A stretch of DNA of 5,166 nt from the NCBI GenBank assembly GCA_903943625.1, contig CAJAPL010000161.1, forward strand, positions 1 to 5,166, read 5' to 3'. Each line of letters starts with the position of its first letter. Position 1 is the first letter of the stretch. A program made the position numbers and the translations under genes. The notes below the pieces were generated by a model, which ran no database searches, was not told the DNA's origin, and saw only the letters and a program-made list of their open reading frames with translations. Shown one piece after another: positions 1-5,166 of this stretch. The stretch is from an uncultured bacterium. GTDB lineage: Bacteria; Patescibacteriota; Gracilibacteria; Absconditabacterales; Absconditicoccaceae.

Positions 1-1556
1 AAAATTTCATCGAAATGCGTCCTATCATTGGATAGTTTGGGGACTTTGAATTGTCATCAGAGTCTATTTTTAGATTTCATTCGATCATAGAAAACTCACT
101 GTTTTGCTGTGTGGACTATAAGTTCTCAAAGTACTTTGGTGGTGTATCTTTCGTCGAAATAATATGAAGTCGCATTGCACAATTCTCTATCTAATATTTT
201 TGTAAATTCAGAAATGTTTTTGGGGGCTTTAGTAAACTCTATAATCCATTCATATGCTCATCTGATACTTCATCATGAATAAGTAACAGGAGCGGCGTGA
301 TAATCAGTCGCTATTGTATCAGTCTTTTTACAAGCTTCTAATAATGCTTTATCAGTATAATCTGAGGTCACACATTCTCCTACTACATCTATATAATATT
401 TTGTCCTACCAGCGACGACGATTCTTCGTGGGTCAAGAGATGTAAATCTGATTGTATCTCATAATATATATCTTCGCAATCAAGAATTGTTTGTAATTAC
501 CAGTACATAATCTTTTCATAGTTCTACTTCTTCCAAGGTAAGTGTAGTTGGATGTTTTTTACCATATTCATCAAATGGTATGAATTCGTAGAAAATCCCA
601 TTATCTGTAAGTAATAACATATCTGTGGCACTGTTGGAATCTTGTACTGCAAAAAATCATTCTGAAGCACTATATATTTGATAATATTTTACTTTTCTAG
701 ATGGGAATAACTGGGCAAGTTGAGGGCGGTATAGGTCAATAGACATTCATCATCGAAAAAAGACTTCAAAGTTTGGCCAAACTTCTAGTATATTTTTCTT
801 GCCTGTGTAAGCCAAGACATTATAAAGAAAATTTAGTCACCATCATGGGGAACCACTCAATGATGTTATATTTTTATTTATTGTAGATTCTATTATCTTA
901 AGAGATTTCTCTTCTCGATTTTCCATAAAGGAAATTTTGTTGCTAGGCTCTCTAAAATGTTGTCATATAAAGGGAGCTTCTTTTTGTACAATTGCAGATA
1001 GGAATCATACATTATCTTCTCATGTATATGGATTCTTTGAGAAAGATCATCATATTGCTATTGTCTTTCATTGGAAGAATCTACTTCTGTGATTATTTTT
1101 TAAGTAAAGAGTGACCGCCTCCACTCATCATTTGATGTGTGAATTTTTTATAAAATCTTTTGACATAGGGATATATTTTGCTGCTCATCATGTAGTCCCA
1201 GAAGATGTAGCAAACCATTCTATTTTTTTGGGATAAGTAATATTCTTTTCTCACTTTAACATATATGTAACCCACGGCTCCATATCTTTGTACTGAGATA
1301 TCGGAGTCTGTCTCTGGAAGTCTTTTATCGTTTTAATATTTTCGTATCAGAATTTTTTTCATCGTGCCGTATGAGCAGATTTTTTTATTAATCTTTTTAT
1401 AAGTTTTTCTTGATCTTTAAATGATGGACTATGTACATGATAACGCAGAATAAATCATGATTTTATAAATTTATTTACAAATATGTTATCTATTATGGAG
1501 TTTTTCATAATCACCGAAAACTCTTTCAGATTTTTTATATTTTCGAATCTTTTCAT
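1..1556 (-). CDS. GH3-family acyl-acid amido synthetase-like protein (3' end cut by window edge)
   Basis: The minus strand reads 518 codons without TAA or TAG when TGA is Gly; about 29 of 36 glycines are TGA. The product matches the GH3 family (relatives of plant GH3/JAR1), enzymes that adenylate a carboxylic acid with ATP and transfer the acyl group to an amino acid. Visible motifs: the phosphate-binding loop SSGTTGGAAK at residues 118-127 (preceded by EWFAT), GQHFREPS at 198-205, WPNFEVFF at 260-267, the nucleotide motif YSASEGFFAVQ at 295-305, YxxGD at 363-367, AGRTK at 382-386, YEWIIEF at 435-441 and the C-terminal signature GGQFKVPKLSNDR at 500-512. Bacterial GH3 proteins end just after that signature, so only a few residues are missing. 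Six CGA codons (residues 65, 214, 268, 361, 377, 492) sit at aromatic family positions and probably encode Trp. ATG at 1556 has no clear Shine-Dalgarno; ATG at 1508 (residue 17) is an alternative and would match the family's usual N-terminus. Family assignment is firm; substrate is unknown. Confidence 0.93.
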
Positions 1557-1586
1557 AATTTTTTTATTATTGTAAATTTGATTTAA

Positions 1587-1596
1587 TTTGTACAAA
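1587..1596. repeat. Perfect 10-bp palindrome TTTGTACAAA
   Basis: TTTGTACAAA is a perfect dyad in the divergent gap. It overlaps the better of the two candidate -10 boxes for the GH3 gene. An AATTTG direct repeat (1575-1580 and 1585-1590) lies beside it and overlaps it. It could be an operator half-site pair, but AT-rich palindromes of this length arise easily by chance and no second copy was noticed in the window. Confidence 0.2.
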
Positions 1597-1679
1597 ATAA
1601 AGAAATAAATGCAAGAATAAAAATATTGTTTTTTGTTTGTGTTTTCATATGTTAAATTTTAAGTTATTTAAATGGTTAT

Positions 1680-1683
1680 AAGG
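1680..1683 (+). promoter_or_regulatory. Ribosome binding site AAGG deciding the PLD gene start
   Basis: AAGG ends six bases before ATG at 1690. It favours 1690 over the in-frame ATG at 1672, which has only AT-rich sequence in front of it. It is the only reasonable Shine-Dalgarno-like site found before any of the three genes. Confidence 0.45.
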
Positions 1684-1689
1684 TATGAG

Positions 1690-2727
1690 ATGTCGTATAG
1701 ATTCTATACAACTACTGAGAAAGCTTGGAATGGCATGATGGAAGCAATTCGTATGGCAGAAAGAAAGATATATATAGAAATGTATATTTTTGTAGATGAC
1801 ACAACCCCAAGTCATGACTTTATATGAGAGCTAAAGAATAAATTAAATAATTGAGTTGAGGTTGTTATAGTATTGGATGTTTTTGGGAGCCTAGAGCTCT
1901 CCAAAAAGACCGTTAGTGAATTGCGCCATCTTGGAGCTGAGATTTATTTTTTTAGTGATTTTTTTCGTCGTACACATCGTAAAATTCTGATAGTAGACAA
2001 TAAAATAGCTTTTTTGTGATGAGTAAACGTGAAGCGATGAAGTAAGAATCGGTATGATTTGCAAGTCAGATTGACTTGATGGATAGTCAAACCGCTATTG
2101 AAATCTTTTGCATACACCTACAAAATGTGTGGATGAAAAGATGAATATCTATTGAGCTACAGTAACAAATCTTTTGTAAAAAAAATAAAATGATGGATAA
2201 TAGAAAATCGATGAAAATCTAACAATATATATCATTTGAATAATTATTATAAGAGAAAAATAATAGAAGCAAAAACTAGTATAACTATAGTCACTCCGTA
2301 TTTGATACCGCCTCGTTGGATGATTGCTTTGCTTCATATGGCTATTCATCGTGGAGTTAAAGTAGAGATAGTAATCCCCAAAGACACTGAGATACCTACG
2401 CTTAATTATATAAATTATTATTACGTTGATAAACTCTTTCAACTGTGAATTAAATTCTATTTTATGCACAAAATGAATCATGCAAAAGCAATGATAATAG
2501 ATTGAGATGAGGCTATTGTAGGCTCTCAAAATATAGACTTCTTATCTTTTGATTTCAATGCCGAAGTTTGAGCTTTTTTTTCTGATAAAAAAGCGATTAG
2601 AGACCTTGAAAACATAGTCTCTAAGCGGAAGAAAGAATCAACATTTTTTATTCCGACGAAGAGAAGGCTTTGATTAGCTTCGATTATAACTAGAATAATT
2701 TTAAAACTATTCTCGCCTATTCTATAA
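1690..2727 (+). CDS. cls: Cardiolipin synthase-like phospholipase D superfamily protein (complete)
   Basis: With TGA as Gly this is a 345-residue protein ending at TAA 2725-2727. It carries both HxKx4D catalytic motifs of the phospholipase D superfamily: HRKILIVD at residues 96-103 followed by GGVN at 110-113, and HAKAMIID at 264-271 followed by GSQN at 278-281. Supporting cardiolipin-synthase features are IEMYIF near residue 35, YDLQVRLTG after the first motif, TPYLIP with a following RGVKVEIVIP, and a C-terminus ending in FSPIL, close to the SPLL end of many Cls proteins. Such enzymes join phosphatidyl groups to make cardiolipin at the membrane. It lacks the two N-terminal membrane segments of long Cls proteins, resembling the short ClsB-type layout, so membrane contact may depend on the hydrophobic, basic C-terminal tail. 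Thirteen of 19 glycines are TGA. CGA at residues 116 and 174 and CGG at 121 and 313 are probably Trp. The start at 1690 is preferred for its AAGG site; 1672 is possible. Another PLD-family phosphatidyltransferase is the main alternative. Confidence 0.92.
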
Positions 2728-2814
2728 CTTTCTCTTTTTTTTTGTTAATAAAACTGTAAATATATTGTTAGCTATGAGTACTTAGCTATTGGTTTTTAGT
2801 TATTAGTTATTTAA
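2728..2814 (+). other. Short gap between the PLD gene and pheT
   Basis: An 87-base AT-rich spacer. It holds a run of nine T at 2735-2743 without a convincing GC stem before it, then the heptamer repeat listed separately. No strong promoter and no Shine-Dalgarno sequence precede pheT, so read-through from the PLD gene is plausible but unproven. Confidence 0.5.
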
Positions 2815-2816
2815 AT
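2768..2816 (+). repeat. Degenerate 7-bp tandem repeat (TTAGYTA) abutting the pheT start
   Basis: Read in sevens from 2768 the sequence is TTAGCTA, TGAGTAC, TTAGCTA, TTGGTTT, TTAGTTA, TTAGTTA, TTTAAAT. Four units match TTAGYTA exactly (2768, 2782, 2796, 2803). Two others (TGAGTAC and TTGGTTT) are decayed but keep the phase, and the last unit, which runs into ATG 2815, keeps only part of the pattern. This looks like a degenerating heptanucleotide microsatellite occupying the place where a ribosome-binding site would normally be. Confidence 0.7.
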
Positions 2817-5166
2817 GAAGTATAGCGAAATTTTATTGAAGAAGTTTATATCTGTTAATGACAGTCCGGGAAATATAGCGAGCAAGCTGATACTCAAGAC
2901 ATGTGAAATCGAAGAAATAGTAAGTAGAAAGATATCTGATTCTATTGTGATATGATATGTTACAAAATGTTATAAACATCCAGATGCAGATAAGTTGAAT
3001 GTGTGTGAAGTAGACTGCGCAGATAAATGACAGTATCAGATTATTTGTGGATGAGCAAATGTGAGAGAATGAATATTTGTCCCCACAGCTTTGCCTGGTA
3101 CACATTTTGAAAAAGCTTGAATAACTATAGAAAAAAGAAATATGAGATGAATAGAATCAAACTGAATGATCTGCTCAAAGGAAGAAGTATGAATAAATGA
3201 AGATATTGAACTGCATTATATACGAGATTTGGCACAAGATTTTGATGATGTAAGTAAAAATGATCTATGACTCCCCTTAAACAAAAAGTATCATCGGTTG
3301 GAGAGTTATACATTGGATGTAGATAACAAATGACTTACCAATAGGCCTGATCTGACCGGACATTTTGGCGTGGCTGTAGAACTCAATTCAATGTATAAAA
3401 AAGAGACATCATTCAATAAAATAAGAGATTATATGTGACAATTTAGAGATACAGATATTTTTCAAATATTAGATAATAGTAGTAAATCAGTTAAGAAGAT
3501 AGCTTGAAAGTCGGAATGACTAAACGCATATATTCTGCTCGAATTAAATAATATAAATATCAAAAAATCTGATTTCTTTACAAGATTGCAGATTATAGAC
3601 CTGTGATCCAACCCTATCAATAACCGAGTGGATTTTTCCAATCTATTTATGAATATCAGCTGACAACCAATACATTTTTTTGACGCGGCAAAAGTAGATG
3701 GAGATATTATTATTAGGAATGCAAAAGACGGGGAAAAATTTGTAGATTTATTTGAAAAGGAACATGAATTAATCGCTAGTGATGTTGTCATCGCCGATAA
3801 GAAAAAAATATTGGCTCTCGCATGAGTTGTAGGATGACTAGATAGCGGGATATCTGATGACACACAGAATATCATAGTAGAGATTGCAAACTTTGATCCA
3901 GTAGCTGTAAGAAAGACATGAACAAGACTGGGCTTGAGAACTGATGCTGAACTTAGGTACGAAAAGAATATTAATCCCCTGTTCAGCCTGTATTGTTTGA
4001 TTTTATTCCTTGATGAGATCAAATATTATTCAAGGGACTTGTGAAGTTTTGAGATATGATGATTGGATTATTATGTAAATAAAAAAGTGAAGGCTGAAAG
4101 CAAAAAACCCAAAGAAGTGAAGGTGGATTATAAAAAAATGGAGAAATTTATTTTCTGAAAAGAGATTGAAAATTTTGAAAATGATGCAAAGACAATCCTT
4201 GAGTGATTGTGATTTGTCATAAATAAAAATAAGCTTAGTGTACCTATTTGGAGATGACCCGAAGATATAAATATTGCAGAGGATATCTATGAAGAAGTGG
4301 CAAGGATTTATGGTTATGAAAAAATAGAAAATTCCGTTTTGATGACAGAAATAAAAAATATTGAATACGGTGATTACGTTTGATTACAAAGAAAGCTCGA
4401 AGAAATTGCAGTTAAAAATTTAAACTTTGATCAGGTTGAAACTTATCCTTGGATTTCTGATAAAACCATATCGTTGTTTGGTGTAAATAAAGATAATCTA
4501 TATTCACTCCAGAATCCTGTCAATCCAGAAGCTCCATATATGAGAGATAGTATGGTTTATAACCTATTGTCTTTTGTAGCAAAAAATAGCAAATTCTTTG
4601 ATGAGATTAAAATGTTTGATATCGGAAGAGTGCGAAATAAAAAGGAGATTCCGGCTGCAAGCAATAACCCTTACAGGACAAGCGCCGGAATGACAAGTGA
4701 AGATGAGAAATATGCATCATCATTTGTTTGAGAGAGCGGAGAAATATGATTGATAATTTATAAAAAAGATATTAAAAACCGAGATAATGATCCCATATTG
4801 GATGCAAAAGGCTACATAAATGCTATATTTAAAGAGCTAGGGATAAACACTAAATTAATTTATGAAAAAACAAACAATAGCGTTTATCACCCTCAGAAGC
4901 AGTCTAATATACTTTGTCGAGCAGGGAAAGAAAAAAATAAAATCTGATTTATATGAGCTTTACATCCGGTAATTTTGAAATCACAAAAAATTTCTGAAAA
5001 TGCAGGAATAGTGTTTTTTTCATTAAATTTAGAGGTATTGCTTGGATTGATGTCAACCATATGAGAATCAAACTGTAGCTATGAAACATTGCAAGATCAG
5101 ATAGTTTACAGAGATCTTTGTTTTGTGGTAGATGTTGATAAAGATTTTGGCGAAATTTTGGATGCT
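2815..5166 (+). CDS. pheT: Phenylalanyl-tRNA synthetase beta subunit (3' end cut by window edge)
   Basis: The frame is open for 784 codons with TGA as Gly (31 TGA against about 22 GGN). PheT pairs with PheS in the (alpha-beta)2 enzyme that charges tRNA-Phe. Domains in order: the OB-fold tRNA-binding domain at about 40-135 (KHPDADKLN at 54-62, ICGGANV at 77-83, SNGMICS at 115-121); the B3/B4 editing region (NRPD at 176-179, GQPIHFFD at 283-290, AGVVGG at 336-341, RTDAELRYEKN at 375-385); B5 at about 435-505, with VPIWRG at 476-481 and D484, D490, E493, E494 in the Dx5DxxEE Mg-binding pattern; the catalytic-like core (QNPVNPE at 566-572, FDIGR at 601-605, ALHP near 720); and the start of the FDX-ACB anticodon-binding domain (YRDLCFVVD at 765-773). 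Roughly 60-80 residues are missing. ATG 2815 gives a family-typical N-terminus but has no Shine-Dalgarno. CGA at 137, 271, 607, 656 and 702 and CGG at 161 are probably Trp. No pheS lies directly upstream. Confidence 0.97.

Larger units (their letters stand above)
1557..1689. promoter_or_regulatory. Divergent intergenic region with weak promoter-like boxes both ways
   Basis: This very AT-rich gap separates the minus-strand GH3 gene from the plus-strand PLD gene, so it must hold, or lie next to, both promoters. Towards the PLD gene, TTGTTT at 1626-1631 and TATGTT at 1648-1653 are 16 bases apart. Towards the GH3 gene, TTGCAT (complement of 1609-1614) and TACAAA (complement of 1587-1592) are also 16 apart; a second TACAAT (complement of 1569-1574) would give an almost leaderless message. 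All are only 3-5 of 6 matches to sigma-70 boxes in sequence where such matches occur by chance, so individual boxes are guesses. The assignment of the region itself rests on gene orientation. Confidence 0.35.

Noticed and set aside
1093..1275. 60-codon minus-strand open frame
   Set aside because: It is a different frame of the GH3 gene region; the GH3 frame carries the SSGTTGG loop here.
2236..2448. A separate small plus-strand gene
   Set aside because: It is an internal standard-code fragment of the PLD gene between in-frame TGA glycines, in the same frame as the HKD motifs.
2149..2529. 126-codon open frame on the minus strand
   Set aside because: It is antisense to the PLD gene, rich in Tyr, Phe and Ile as expected from the complement of AT-rich coding sequence, with no domain.
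2692..2743. Rho-independent terminator after the PLD gene
   Set aside because: AGAATA/TATTCT can pair (2692-2713), but the stem is short and AT-only, sits inside the coding end, and is over 20 bases from the T run at 2735-2743.
2833..3313. Two minus-strand open frames (2833-3105 and 3125-3313)
   Set aside because: Both are antisense to the tRNA-binding and following part of pheT and show no family motif.
3462..4022. 186-codon open frame on the minus strand
   Set aside because: It lies wholly antisense to pheT, whose B3/B4 motifs are clear here; the translation shows no recognisable domain.
4474..4947. Two separate small plus-strand genes
   Set aside because: Both are in the pheT frame and are simply stretches between TGA glycine codons.
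1..5166. Three pseudogenes riddled with stop codons
   Set aside because: All disruptions are TGA at conserved glycines, with no frameshifts or TAA/TAG inside, which is recoding rather than decay.
1..5166. Selenocysteine insertion or TGA=Trp (Mycoplasma-type code)
   Set aside because: TGA falls on invariant Gly, not Cys/Sec or Trp positions, and there are dozens per gene.

Overview
This AT-rich window carries three protein genes that only read through if TGA is translated as glycine. In all three frames TGA falls repeatedly at family-conserved Gly positions, and the one gene end inside the window is a TAA. This is the UGA=Gly code (NCBI table 25) of Candidatus Absconditabacteria (SR1) and Gracilibacteria (BD1-5), ultra-small candidate-phylum bacteria. 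Under the standard code the window falls apart into short meaningless ORFs. A second departure is visible in the same alignments. CGA and CGG sit where the families have Trp or another aromatic residue, while every conserved Arg I could identify is AGA, AGG, CGT or CGC. The code is therefore probably UGA=Gly plus CGA/CGG=Trp.

Layout. Positions 1-1556, minus strand: a GH3-family acyl-acid amido synthetase-like (acyl-adenylate-forming) enzyme, 518 codons visible, missing only the last few C-terminal residues. Positions 1557-1689: a divergent AT-rich intergenic region with weak promoter-like boxes in both directions and a 10-bp palindrome. Positions 1690-2727, plus strand: a complete two-HKD phospholipase D-superfamily protein, most like a short cardiolipin synthase without N-terminal membrane anchors. 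Positions 2728-2814: a short gap containing a degenerate 7-bp tandem repeat (TTAGYTA type) that runs into the next start codon. Positions 2815-5166, plus strand: pheT, the phenylalanyl-tRNA synthetase beta subunit, 784 codons visible and cut at the start of its C-terminal anticodon-binding domain.

The genes do not form an obvious pathway. pheT is a housekeeping translation gene found here without an adjacent upstream pheS. The PLD/Cls gene probably acts in membrane phospholipid synthesis. The GH3-like enzyme points to conjugation of a carboxylic acid with an amino acid by way of an acyl-adenylate, substrate unknown. The two plus-strand genes could be co-transcribed. The GH3 gene is divergently transcribed. 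I see no RNA genes, CRISPR arrays, insertion sequences or prophage genes.
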